Source: Chromatiaceae bacterium
Lineage (GTDB): Bacteria > Pseudomonadota > Gammaproteobacteria > Chromatiales > Chromatiaceae
Direction: 5' to 3'
NCBI GenBank assembly: GCA_022340805.1
Contig: JAJDNF010000054.1
Span: 1-64,000 of the forward strand
DNA length: 64,000 nt
A program made the translations under genes and the position numbers. This document shows, piece after piece, positions 56,501-64,000 of this stretch; positions within the stretch are counted from its first letter, which is position 1; each line of letters begins with the position of its first letter. Under the pieces are notes generated by a model. It did no database searches and was not told where the DNA came from. It worked only from the letters and a program-made list of their open reading frames with translations.

Positions 56501-57734
56501 GGCCGGGATTGCAGCGATCCCCGCATCGGTAGCTGCAACGACGCTAGGAGAGGCGACCAATGAGGCGTGGGTCGGGCCGGCTCCGGAGGCCGCCCCCGAC
56601 GCGCCGCCGGTTAGACCCCGGTTGACGGCCGCGGAAACGGGACCCGAGACGGCGCTGTACGGCGGTGAATCCGTGGCGTCGGTACCGCCGCCTGCTCCGG
56701 GTAGGCCGGAACATCCCACCGCAGCGAAGGTTGTGGTGCCCAGGTCCGAGGCGGTGCCCCTCACGGTCGCGCCGACGCGCGTCGAGGTTGATCCGGGCGA
56801 CGTGTTGGCATTGGCGCGAGCGCGTTGGCTTGAGCGGGCCCTCGGCATGCCGGTCGACCCGTGCCCGGATCACACTGCCGATCAGGTGCCGGAGGGATTT
56901 TCGGTCGTGCTGCGCTATGCGGGTCGCGCAGGTGCATTACAAGCAGTCGGCTGTTTCGAGGGGCTCGAAGACAATCCGCAACACGCAGCCACTGCCCTGG
57001 CCATGCAGCTCGACCGGGTCGTGGTGCCGGCGGAATCGATCGCGCAACGTTTCCGGTCCTTGTGGCCCGAGGCGCACGCGACTATCTCCCTGGTGCCTTT
57101 TCCTGCCGCCACCGCGTGGCCATCGTCCGCCGATCGGGAGTCGCAGCGGACCTCGCACAGGGAGACGCTCGGTCTGCCCGACCGGACACGCCTGGTAATG
57201 GGTATCGGGCGGGTCGGGTCACACAGCGGGCTGGCCCGGTTTGCCGCGCTGGCAACCCAGACATGCGAACGACGCAACGATGTCCGCTTCGTCTGGCTCG
57301 GCGCCAGGAACCCGGACTGGGAGCGTGCACACTGGATGGGGGTCGGCTTGCCGGTTGCGCAGCGCCGCCTGTTCCTGATCGAGGACGCCGATTTTTCGGA
57401 TTGGTTGATCGCGGCCGATGCCTACGTCGGCTGCCGGACGGGGTACATCCATGATGCCGGCGTGATCGAGGCCCTGGCGGCCGGTCTTCCGGTGTGCGTC
57501 GCCAGCCGCGCCTCGCTGCCCGAGGCGCTGCGTGTCACGGCGTGCCTCGATCTGGTGGATGAGGCCGAAGGCGAGGCGGTGATCGGGTGGCTTTCCGAGC
57601 GGCTGGCCAACCCGGCGCCGGGTGAGCGCAACGACGGTGGTGACCGCGCCGGGCACGTCATCGAATGTGGCGGGAATCCGGATCTCATCGCGGGATTCAT
57701 TGCCGCCTGCACGGATAGTGCTGACCCGGCCTGA
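53589..57734 (+). CDS. multi-domain glycosyltransferase: GT2, GT4, heptad coiled-coil, third GT-B-like module
   Basis: 1381 residues from a TTG at 53589. Modules: GT2 (about 1-245; VIVPVYAGEEETRRCLASLL, then VLLNSDTEV as DxD equivalent and a GRGYGEENDFSLRA acceptor site). GT4 (about 335-760; HVGHSWGGGIDRWIHDYA, VLPGRLLPHKGLHLF, VLPESFSYTLSEMFALQVPV, containing the E-x7-E motif). A coiled coil (about 765-925) with an 11-unit heptad repeat at 792-868, ending in the segment SSTSWRMTGPLRAVTGLLRR seen in many cell-wall glycosyltransferases. An Ala/Pro linker (about 930-1070). A third GT-B-like half with GYIHDAGVIEALAAGLPVCV. It probably adds more than one linkage to the glycan. Confidence 0.88.
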   Translation: MIDVIVPVYAGEEETRRCLASLLAARCETAFEVVVVDDCSPEPSLSAWLDEQAAAQRITLLRHAHNRGFVAAVNSGMAQHPERDVVLLNSDTEVANDWLDRIVACAGSSPDIATITPFSNNATVCSYPYNGWGGEVPGTLGLARLDRLFAETLAGRIVDLPTAVGFCMFIRRACLDAVGSFDEAAFGRGYGEENDFSLRAAKAGWRNVLAADVFVYHRGAVSFGDGRFELMRQAEGILLGRHPDYNQRVGAFIAADPLRPLRDAVDLARAGCGAAEAREVLRERFRERAQLGTALRAGPAVGRPAAVAAATSAGKVGTMGRFIGATPDQLQDAAHTCSRPALLHVGHSWGGGIDRWIHDYAAADQDSWNLLLRSRTWRNEAGVQLELVDLAAGDDVLLAWKMEDPIPCTEIRHQQYRHILDEIVANFGVEAIVVSSLIGHALDVLDSGLPTVVVLHDFVPFCPALFAWFGKPCVSCDRAALERCLASNPLNAFWHLDDAGQWLALRDAYAERLAQGWVSVAAPGRIVHERYATLFPILRDKPWHEIPHGLGNLPQPVPANAQSEPDTDLQPRRLRLVLPGRLLPHKGLHLFSAMLSELTRFAEVLLLGCGDYGLPFRGIEHVEVVPNYANEALGDYLRDFAPDCALLLSVLPESFSYTLSEMFALQVPVVATRLGAFEERIEDGSNGLLVEPEPQAVLQRLRDLADDRGPLADVTAVLRTLPVRSAAAMVRDYRELLGLDADAQDRPRPMPGLLAQAVVRAAAARRFLREEVARRQRAADYLATRAQNQEMRADAQEVRADAQERRADAQEARADAQERRADAQEARADAQERRADAQEARADAQEQRADAQERRADAQERRADAQQKRATALERELANQRARAERLIAQLATAEAQRDMILSSTSWRMTGPLRAVTGLLRRGNPIADTEAGVSVPASTPTIEVPAATAAEQTIGKAPADMAGAAPGASPQAGIAAIPASVAATTLGEATNEAWVGPAPEAAPDAPPVRPRLTAAETGPETALYGGESVASVPPPAPGRPEHPTAAKVVVPRSEAVPLTVAPTRVEVDPGDVLALARARWLERALGMPVDPCPDHTADQVPEGFSVVLRYAGRAGALQAVGCFEGLEDNPQHAATALAMQLDRVVVPAESIAQRFRSLWPEAHATISLVPFPAATAWPSSADRESQRTSHRETLGLPDRTRLVMGIGRVGSHSGLARFAALATQTCERRNDVRFVWLGARNPDWERAHWMGVGLPVAQRRLFLIEDADFSDWLIAADAYVGCRTGYIHDAGVIEALAAGLPVCVASRASLPEALRVTACLDLVDEAEGEAVIGWLSERLANPAPGERNDGGDRAGHVIECGGNPDLIAGFIAACTDSADPA
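55962..56192 (+). repeat. tandem heptad-encoding repeat, 11 units of 21 bp
   Basis: Eleven in-frame units of seven codons, each RADAQE plus a variable residue (V, R, A, R, A, R, A, Q, R, R, then an RADAQQK end unit), encoding residues 792-868 of the large glycosyltransferase. At DNA level the units group into 42-bp super-units: the stretches at about 55996-56037 and 56038-56079 are the same sequence, and the next super-unit differs at only a few positions. This points to recent duplication by slippage or recombination. Confidence 0.93.
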
Positions 57735-57745
57735 AGCCACCTGCC

Positions 57746-57775
57746 TTGCCCGGTACCCGGCCGGGCGGCTACAAT
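57746..57775 (+). promoter_or_regulatory. candidate promoter for the RgpF-HAD gene
   Basis: TTGCCC (57746-57751) and TACAAT (57770-57775, five of six consensus bases) with an 18-base spacer, just after the giant glycosyltransferase. It would produce a leader of about 330 bases before the start at 58117. The whole 382-base gap 57735-58116 contains no other feature I can recognise; the long leader makes this call tentative. Confidence 0.35.
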
Positions 57776-58116
57776 GGCGCGCTTTTCGGAGCACACCGGG
57801 GCGGATCGCAAGCGGGTTATCGCGACTCCAATGACAGGCTGCCCGCGATCGGGCGCGGTAACCTTGCTCGGGGTGCCTCGGCAAGAGCCGTTCGGTGCGG
57901 ATATCCGCACGGGCGGCGGTAAGTCGAACGCTGGCCCTGACCGTTGTCGAATTCCCCGCTGCCGCCGATCGATCTCGCCCCGGCGTTTTGCGACGCGTTC
58001 ATTTAGATTGGGTATCGACCCTCTGGCGCGTAACGGCATGGTGCTTCGCAGATCTCACCGGCGGCGCGTGACACGATAACGGCGCGGCGTGTCCGTGGAA
58101 GAACGAACCTGATCTT

Positions 58117-60975
58117 ATGGCTACTATCCTGAATAGGTCCGCGCTGCGTCAGCACTTTCGCCGTATTGGACGGGCAATCTACTTCCGACTGCCCGCGCAG
58201 TGGCGCGATTCGCTCGTCGATTTTTCCTATCGGCATGCCGGATCCCTGTTCTCCGGTTTCCCTCACTACGAGATGTGGCGCGGGCGGCTGCGGGACAACC
58301 AGATCACCCAGGAGATACCGGGCGCGGCGCGTCTGACCGACCTCTCCAAGGTAACCCCGTTGGGTGTTGCGCCGGGCCGGATCGCGATCCACGCGCATGT
58401 CTACTACCACGAGCTGGCGAAAGAGTTTGCCGGGTATCTGCGGCATATGCCGTTTGAGTACGACCTGTTCGTCTCCGTGACCAGCGAAGAGGGACGCCGG
58501 GCCAGCGAGCGTGCCTTTCGCAACCTTCCCCAGCTTGGGGCGCTGCGTGTAGAGATAGTGCCGAATCGCGGTCGTGACCTGGCGCCGATGTTGTGTGCGT
58601 TCGGCGAGGCCCTGCGCGGCTATGACTACCTTGCGCACATCCATACCAAGAAATCACTTTACAACAAGGGCGCCACGGCCGGTTGGCGCGAGTATCTGCT
58701 CGGATCGCTGTTGGGCAGCAAGAACCGCATCGGCAGAATCTTTGCTCTGTTGCACCACGGCACGGGGCTTGTCTATCCGCAGGCCTTCCATCGTGTCCCC
58801 TATGCGGGCAGTTCATGGATGGCGAATCGTGCTGCGGGGCGTGCATTGTGCGCCAGAATCGGTGTGGGTTATATGCCGCAGGGTTACTTCGACTTTCCTG
58901 TCGGGTCGATGTTCTGGGCGCGTATGGATGTGCTACGTCCCCTGTTCGACGCAGGCATCACGCTGGATGACTTCGATGTCGAGTCGGGCCAGAACGATGG
59001 CACCTTTGCGCACGTAGTGGAGCGCATGTTGGGTATCGTGGCGCGTGATTCGGGCAAGGGCATCGCCATCCTGCGCGACACCGTCAGGCCGAGCTGGTCT
59101 GCGTGGCGGCTCGAGCAGTATGTGCACCGGCGCCTCGAGACAAGCGAGAACCTGCTGTCGGATCCACGGCTGAGCCTGGTCGTGTTCGATGTTTTCGACA
59201 CCTTGCTGACCAGGCCATTGGTCGACCCGGAACAGATCAAGGCTGTCGTTGCGCGAAACGCGGGTGGTGAACTCGGCGCGGCCTACCTGCGCTGGCGTGT
59301 CGAGGCCGAGCAGGTGGCGCGTGGGCGTGCGGGTCGCGACGTGGGACTGGCGGCCATCATGGTTGAACTGGGGCGGCTCGCCGGGCTTGACGAGGACGCA
59401 GTCGCGAGATTGCAGGATCTCGAGATCCAGGCTGAGGTGGCTTCAGTGGCGGCACGTCCGGATGCAGCCGCGCTGTTCAAGCATGCGCTGGCCTATGGCA
59501 AGCGGGTCCTGCTGGCGAGTGACATGTTCCTGCCGTCCACCGTCATCGAGACGATGTTGAAGCGCCATGGCTTTGATGGCTGGCACGGGCTTTACGTCTC
59601 GTCGGAGATCGGCGTGCGCAAGGACGCCGGGGCGCTCTATGAGCGCATCCTGCAGGATGAGTCGGTGAAGCCGGGCCAGGCCATCATGGTGGGCGACAAC
59701 GAGCACTCGGATCTGCAGATTCCGGGCGATCAGGGTTGGCGTTTCCTGCACGTAATGCGACCGGTGGAATTGGCACGCGCGCTGGCGCGGCTCACCCCGA
59801 TGATTGAGGATGTTGAGCGCAGCGGCTCCCTGGACGCACACATTGGCCTGGGTCTGCTGGTGCGTGGCATGTTCGGCAAGCTGCATTATGCAGATGGCTT
59901 CGATGCCGCCTCGATGGCGCCGAAGCCGGATAGTCGCAGCATCGGTTATGCGATCTGCGGACCGCTGGTATTCGCTTTCTCGCAATGGTTGATCGATCAG
60001 GCGCGCGCGTCGGGTGTCGACCGACTGTATTTTCTGGCGCGCGAAGGGCAGTTTCTGAAGATCGTCTACGACCGGGTCGCGGCCAATCTGCCCGGCGCCC
60101 CGCCGTCTGCGTACCTCGTGGCGTCACGGCGGGCATTGAACGTGCCGGCAATCAGGACACTCGACGACGTGCTGGCGATTGCCAGGTCGCACTACGGCCC
60201 CGGCCCGCTGGAAGACTTCCTGCTGGAGCGCTACGGCCTGTTGTTGGACGCTGAGCTGGCCCAGCTGCTCAGCGACAAAGGTCTTTGGGAAAAGGGGCGA
60301 CTGGTCGAGGTCTCCCCAGCCGGCATGGGCAATCTGCCCGAGGTGCTCGAGGCCCTGATGCCGGCGATTCTGGCGCAGGGAGAGCGCGAGCGCCCAGCCA
60401 TTATGGCCTATCTCGATCGCATGGGACTGGGCGATGATGGCCACCACGCGGTCGTCGATGTGGGCTTCTCGGGTACCATTCAGCGCGGGCTGAATGCGTT
60501 GATGGGTGGCGGAATCGATGGCTACTACATGGCGACACTGGCGAATACCGTTGTAATGGAACAACAGTTCGGCGTGAGCGCGCTGGGCGCCTATCACAAT
60601 CGTGCGCCGCTCGACGATGTGCCACTGTTTATCAACAAGAGCTTCGTCGCGGAGAAACTGTTGAGCGCCAACGATACCCAGCTGATGCGCTACGCGCTCG
60701 ATGACCAGGGTGTGCCAATACCCGAGTTTCGGGAATTGACTGCTGCAGAGGAGGCCGTCTTTCCGCTGCGCGCGGCTATCCGTGCCGGGGCGCTGCAGTT
60801 CGTGGATGAGGCGATCGCGGTGCGCGATGAGCTGCTTCCGGATTTCCGTTTTCCTCTCGGCCTGGCCGCGAGATTGTTCGAAAGCTTCGTCGCCGACATG
60901 TCGCCGCGCGAGGCGAAAATCATTGGAGGCGTGATGCTGGATGATCATTACTGCGGCCGTGGGATTGTCAGCTGA
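58117..60975 (+). CDS. RgpF-type rhamnan synthesis domain fused to a HAD-like hydrolase domain
   Basis: 952 residues. Residues about 85-320 match the RgpF/rhamnan synthesis F pattern (IAIHAHVYYHELAKEFAGYL, VEIVPNRGRDLAPML, AHIHTKKSLY). Residues about 350-555 form a HAD domain with nucleophile motif VVFDVFDTLLTRP, LLASDMFLPSTVIE and MVGDNEHSDLQI. The C-terminal 390 residues, starting GPLVFAFSQWLIDQARASGV and including LYFLAREGQFLKIVYDR, are of unknown function but seem conserved in this architecture. It probably takes part in synthesis or modification of a cell-surface polysaccharide. Confidence 0.85.
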   Translation: MATILNRSALRQHFRRIGRAIYFRLPAQWRDSLVDFSYRHAGSLFSGFPHYEMWRGRLRDNQITQEIPGAARLTDLSKVTPLGVAPGRIAIHAHVYYHELAKEFAGYLRHMPFEYDLFVSVTSEEGRRASERAFRNLPQLGALRVEIVPNRGRDLAPMLCAFGEALRGYDYLAHIHTKKSLYNKGATAGWREYLLGSLLGSKNRIGRIFALLHHGTGLVYPQAFHRVPYAGSSWMANRAAGRALCARIGVGYMPQGYFDFPVGSMFWARMDVLRPLFDAGITLDDFDVESGQNDGTFAHVVERMLGIVARDSGKGIAILRDTVRPSWSAWRLEQYVHRRLETSENLLSDPRLSLVVFDVFDTLLTRPLVDPEQIKAVVARNAGGELGAAYLRWRVEAEQVARGRAGRDVGLAAIMVELGRLAGLDEDAVARLQDLEIQAEVASVAARPDAAALFKHALAYGKRVLLASDMFLPSTVIETMLKRHGFDGWHGLYVSSEIGVRKDAGALYERILQDESVKPGQAIMVGDNEHSDLQIPGDQGWRFLHVMRPVELARALARLTPMIEDVERSGSLDAHIGLGLLVRGMFGKLHYADGFDAASMAPKPDSRSIGYAICGPLVFAFSQWLIDQARASGVDRLYFLAREGQFLKIVYDRVAANLPGAPPSAYLVASRRALNVPAIRTLDDVLAIARSHYGPGPLEDFLLERYGLLLDAELAQLLSDKGLWEKGRLVEVSPAGMGNLPEVLEALMPAILAQGERERPAIMAYLDRMGLGDDGHHAVVDVGFSGTIQRGLNALMGGGIDGYYMATLANTVVMEQQFGVSALGAYHNRAPLDDVPLFINKSFVAEKLLSANDTQLMRYALDDQGVPIPEFRELTAAEEAVFPLRAAIRAGALQFVDEAIAVRDELLPDFRFPLGLAARLFESFVADMSPREAKIIGGVMLDDHYCGRGIVS

Positions 60976-61901
60976 TGGGCGGTAAGGATGGCTCGAGTGC
61001 GCAGATGTTTCCTTCGGTGTGGCGCGGCGATTTTCGTTCCAAGGCCGAATTCGATGCGACCGCTGGCCACAGGGCCGCTGCATTCGAGGTGTTTGACTGG
61101 CTCGACGATCGCGTGTTGTTCTCACGTCACCCGTTCACGTACAAGGCGTATTGCGCTGCATGTGATGCGGTAAGCGCGATGCGAGTCGGCTGGGAGTTCG
61201 GCGGCGCTGGGGCGCGTGGATCGGTTCATCCCGCGTGGACGGAAACCGTTGCATGCGGGACCTGCCATCTGAACAGCCGCATGCGCGCCTTGATCGATTT
61301 CCTCAAGACGAGGACGGACCTGTCTGCCGTCTCGCGCGCCTACGCCGCTGAACAGACCACCCCTTCGTTCCGCGTACTGCAGCGACTGTTACCCTCTTTG
61401 GCTGGCAGCGAGTACCTCGGGCCGCAATTCAAGAGTGGTGAGACGCGCCTGCACGCCCGAAATGCACTGAACGTGCAGCGGGTGCGGCATGAGGACCTTA
61501 CTGCGCTGTCTTACGCCGATGCAGCGTTTGAGCTCGCCATTACGCAGGATGTCTTCGAGCACGTGCCGGACTACCGCAAGGCATTTGCTGAACTGGCGAG
61601 GGTGCTGACACCAGACGGTCGCCTGGTCTTCACGATCCCGTTCTTCAGCGACCTGGCCGCTACCCGGGTGCGGGCAAAGGTGGGGCCGGAGGGGGTGACG
61701 CACCTGTTGCCCGCCGAGATCCACGGTAATCCGGTGTCCTCGGAAGGCTCACTGTGCTTTCAGAATTTCGGCTGGGATATCCTCGATGATTTGCGCTCTT
61801 CCGGGTTTGCCGATGCCTTTGGGTCGTTGTACTGGGGGCCGTGGCAGGGACATATGGGGTTTCCGTTTTTCGTCTTTTGCGCCTCGAAGGGCGCCTGCTG
61901 A
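60975..61901 (+). CDS. SAM-dependent methyltransferase with N-terminal zinc-knuckle region
   Basis: 308 residues, start sharing one base with the preceding stop (TGATG). The N-terminal part has two Cys-x-x-Cys pairs (CAACDA near residue 57, CGTCHL near 94), probably a zinc site. The methyltransferase half lacks an obvious glycine loop but retains FELAITQDVFEHVPDYRKAF and VLTPDGRLVFTIPFF, typical of type 11 methyltransferases of surface-glycan loci. Substrate unknown. Confidence 0.8.
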   Translation: MGGKDGSSAQMFPSVWRGDFRSKAEFDATAGHRAAAFEVFDWLDDRVLFSRHPFTYKAYCAACDAVSAMRVGWEFGGAGARGSVHPAWTETVACGTCHLNSRMRALIDFLKTRTDLSAVSRAYAAEQTTPSFRVLQRLLPSLAGSEYLGPQFKSGETRLHARNALNVQRVRHEDLTALSYADAAFELAITQDVFEHVPDYRKAFAELARVLTPDGRLVFTIPFFSDLAATRVRAKVGPEGVTHLLPAEIHGNPVSSEGSLCFQNFGWDILDDLRSSGFADAFGSLYWGPWQGHMGFPFFVFCASKGAC

Positions 61902-61976
61902 CGCCGTGTTGCCAGTTACCGGATGGGCTTTGCGTCAGCTTGAGAAGACACCGTCACTTCACGCGGAAAGACTTTT

Positions 61977-63065
61977 GTGAGAGTCAACGCCGTACTTCAT
62001 ATCGGAATGGAGAAGTGTGGCAGCAGTGCCCTACAGACGGCGCTGAGTCACAATCCGACCGTCGACTCGGCAATCTATGGGACGCTGCAGTACTGCCAGC
62101 TCAACAAAAAAGGCAGCATCGCGCCCGTCTACAAGTATGGGCATCTGCTGCCGAATATTTCCCACGGCTATTTCGTTTCCAGCCCGGCAGAGAATTTTTC
62201 CCTGGACGATCGCCGTTTACAGGAAAGCAGGGCGACCATCGAGCGCCTCTCGAGGCGAGGCGGTGTCATTCTCTCTCATGAAAACTGGGCCAGAACGCTG
62301 CCGTTTTTCGAACAGGCGGGCCTGTTGGAGACGCTGGGACTCAACGCGCACGTGGTCGCTTACGTCCGACCGCCGGTCGAATGGATCAACTCGGCCTGGT
62401 GGCAATGGGGGGCTTGGGCGGGACGGGAGTTCAATGACTGGCTTCATGAGATGATCGCCGCAACCCAGTGGAGTCGGATACTGTCGCCGTGGCAGCACAC
62501 GCGCTGCGTGGCATCGCTGAGCGTTCGGCTGTCAGGCAGTGACGTGATCGCGGATTTCTGCGAGCTGGTTGCCGCACCGGCGTTGCAGCCGATGCGACGC
62601 AACATCGGCTTGCCCGGAGAAATTCTGCGTTTCATGCAGAACCACCCGCAGTTTCGTAACGGACCCCATGACGCAACGAATGATCATCTTTTTGCCAATC
62701 GGCTGAGGGCTTTCCAGGGGAGCCCCTCGCCGTGGGTACTGAATCGGGAACAGATGCAGGTCATCGTTGACGAAACCCGTGCAAGCAACCTCGCGCTGTT
62801 GAGTCTGTTGGATCAGGCGTCCAAAGCTGCGATGCACGACGACCCGCGATGGTGGAAGGTGGAGGCGTTCGACAACCGGCAGGTGGAAGACCCAAACCCG
62901 GTCCCTTTGAATGCTGGCGATCTGGACAAGCTGGCAGTGGCCGCACTGCAGGCAGTCGTCGAGATGCATAATGAAGCTCGTGAGCCGGCGGCTACGATGC
63001 AGGGCCAAGCCACGACGAGAGGCCAATGGTGGCGCAAACCCTGGCGGTTTTTGTCGAGACATTGA
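61977..63065 (+). CDS. sulfotransferase-like protein
   Basis: 362 residues from a GTG at 61977. The N-terminal LHIGMEKCGSSALQTAL resembles the phosphosulfate-binding loop of PAPS-dependent sulfotransferases (usually GxxKTGTTxLQ), and the later VVAYVRPPVEWINSAWWQW resembles the 3'-phosphate-binding RxPxxxxxS region. If active it would sulfate a sugar of the exported glycan. The Thr residues of the usual loop are replaced by Ser. The C-terminal half is weakly conserved. Convergent with the acyltransferase fragment, 49 bases away. Confidence 0.75.
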   Translation: MRVNAVLHIGMEKCGSSALQTALSHNPTVDSAIYGTLQYCQLNKKGSIAPVYKYGHLLPNISHGYFVSSPAENFSLDDRRLQESRATIERLSRRGGVILSHENWARTLPFFEQAGLLETLGLNAHVVAYVRPPVEWINSAWWQWGAWAGREFNDWLHEMIAATQWSRILSPWQHTRCVASLSVRLSGSDVIADFCELVAAPALQPMRRNIGLPGEILRFMQNHPQFRNGPHDATNDHLFANRLRAFQGSPSPWVLNREQMQVIVDETRASNLALLSLLDQASKAAMHDDPRWWKVEAFDNRQVEDPNPVPLNAGDLDKLAVAALQAVVEMHNEAREPAATMQGQATTRGQWWRKPWRFLSRH

Positions 63066-63114
63066 ACGACTTCTGCAGGTTGCGGGCTTGAGCGTCTGCG
63101 GCTACCGCCCGCTG

Positions 63115-63495
63115 TCAGCGGAGCGCTTTACGCAGATCGGACCAACGGCGGCACGCGGTGGCAAAGACCGTGCCCAGCCGTGACTGACCGGGGCGCTGCC
63201 CGCGCCCGACCCGGATCGGTGCGCCGACAATCGGGTTGCGCGCGATTACCGGGTCGCCGGCATGGATCTCGTGTCCCGCCGAGAGCAACTTCGCATGGGC
63301 GCCGATCAATACCTCCTCGTTGATCTCGAGCCCTCCCTCGCCCGATAGGTAGCAGTTCACGTTGACAACAGTTCCACTGCCGATGACCAGTCGGGTATCG
63401 GCCTCGCCGAGGAGCAGGCGCACGCCATCGAACAGCATTACGCGGTCACCGATGAAGGTTCCGGCAGTGGCGTGGGCGTTGGACGTGCGGAACAC
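63115..63495 (-). CDS. hexapeptide-repeat acyltransferase, apparently truncated
   Basis: 126 residues from a GTG at 63495. Left-handed beta-helix repeats are visible (FIGDRVMLFDGVRLLLG, LEINEEVLIGAHAKLL) and the catalytic-type His in LLSAGHEIHAGDPVIA, as in WbbJ/maltose-type O-acetyltransferases. After NPIVGAPIRVGRG the family normally continues with several more hexapeptide coils; here an unrelated 24-residue tail runs to the stop. Upstream codons as far as about 63580 also read like family sequence (WPPHWQSLEGVDAVGVGF) but are cut off by a TAA just before. Probably damaged at both ends. Confidence 0.55.
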   Translation of the reverse strand: MFRTSNAHATAGTFIGDRVMLFDGVRLLLGEADTRLVIGSGTVVNVNCYLSGEGGLEINEEVLIGAHAKLLSAGHEIHAGDPVIARNPIVGAPIRVGRGQRPGQSRLGTVFATACRRWSDLRKALR

Positions 63496-63637
63496 GCTGA
63501 CGCCTGGACCCGCGCGAAAGCCGACCCCGACCGCGTCAACGCCTTCCAGGCTCTGCCAGTGGGGTGGCCAGCCGGCAACCTCTTAGCTCATCTGATGCCC
63601 TCCCAAGCCATGTGCCTGTGCGGCTGTAATGCCGATC

Positions 63638-64000
63638 TCATCTGGATGAACCCGCTCGTCGCAACCTTGCCAGGAGGTCGCCGAGTCTCTGCAGTATTCC
63701 TCTGCTGGTGGACACCGGCTGATCGCCACGGCCAGCCGGCGGAGCAGGCCGCTGCAATTCGCCAGCGTAAAGCAGTGCCGATTCATCGTTCGAAGTGCGG
63801 GCGCTGACAATAATCCGGAGTCGCGCATCCCCGGGGGCTAGGATATGGCGGAACTCCCAGCCGGCGGTGTCCAGCCGCGGGTCCTCGAACACAGCTGCGA
63901 CGTCCTGGCGCCGCTGTCCGGTGGGGCAGCGGTAGTGAGCGCCATTCACTTCGATATCGACCGTCTCCAGTGGGCCGTCGTCGATCGATGCCGCCCAGCC
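63638..64000 (-). CDS. C-terminal end of a glycan-related protein (runs off window)
   Basis: About 120 residues in one open frame entering from the right edge and ending at 63638. The pattern GWAASIDDGPLETVDIEVNG then RRQDVAAVFEDPRLDTAGWE and FRHILAPGDARLRIIVSA is the small beta-sandwich domain that often follows glycosyltransferase or methyltransferase modules in polysaccharide loci (GWA...V.V.VNG...R.DV...F). The catalytic part lies beyond the window, so the enzyme class is unknown. The final 30 residues are Arg/Leu-rich and helical. Confidence 0.6.
   Translation of the reverse strand, partial: GWAASIDDGPLETVDIEVNGAHYRCPTGQRRQDVAAVFEDPRLDTAGWEFRHILAPGDARLRIIVSARTSNDESALLYAGELQRPAPPAGRGDQPVSTSRGILQRLGDLLARLRRAGSSR

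Noticed and set aside
57774..58079. Plus-strand frame of about 100 codons between the giant glycosyltransferase and the RgpF-HAD gene
   Set aside because: The translation is Arg-rich with no pattern, and its start falls on the proposed -10 box; treated as non-coding.

Overview
This is a chromosomal window from a G+C-rich (clearly above 60% by eye) Gram-negative bacterium, almost certainly a gammaproteobacterium. Three gene neighbourhoods support this: aroQ-accB-accC-prmA-dusB-fis-purH, cutA-dsbD beside fxsA-groES-groEL, and glnE next to a branched-chain aminotransferase. A perfect CIRCE operator in front of groES and a Xanthomonas-type order of type II secretion genes would fit Chromatiales/Xanthomonadales-like lineages, but I cannot name a genus.

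Layout. 1-1036: the end of a surface-polysaccharide type locus (DegT-like aminotransferase fragment, exported TPR protein). 1163-5611: stress and repair genes (hslO, msrA), a VanZ-like protein, purD, and a divergent pair (HNH protein / alkyltransferase-like protein) lying between purD and purH. 5871-13038, all on the minus strand: purH, fis, dusB, a zinc-ribbon membrane protein, prmA, accC, accB, aroQ. 13190-20084: periplasmic disulfide reduction (a TlpA-like protein, an unusually large DsbD), cutA, fxsA, and groESL with promoter, CIRCE and terminator. 20283-27546: a membrane PP2C-type phosphatase, DUF302 protein, glnE, ilvE, a zf-CHCC protein and an LpxL-like acyltransferase. 27596-38287: a complete Xps-type type II secretion operon in transcription order E-F-G-H-I-J-K-L-M-N-D, lacking only the prepilin peptidase.

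38313-64000 is a large glycan and cell-surface island. It has a membrane nucleotide-sugar dehydratase, several glycosyltransferases, five SAM methyltransferases, a polysaccharide deacetylase, an ABC-2 exporter with its ATPase (Wzm/Wzt type), a 1381-residue protein with three glycosyltransferase-like modules and a near-perfect heptad repeat, an RgpF-HAD fusion, a sulfotransferase-like protein and a damaged hexapeptide acyltransferase. Embedded in it is a probably abundant secreted protein (46812-48296) with its own promoter-like sequence and terminator, followed by a periplasmic PPIase. The simplest reading is ABC-transporter-dependent synthesis of a modified (methylated, possibly sulfated and deacetylated) O-antigen or capsule.

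Most novel-looking items: the three-module glycosyltransferase with the heptad linker (a possible chain-length ruler), the DsbD with two N-terminal alpha domains, and the HNH/ATL pair splitting the purine gene neighbourhood. I saw no tRNA, rRNA, CRISPR array, insertion sequence or phage genes.
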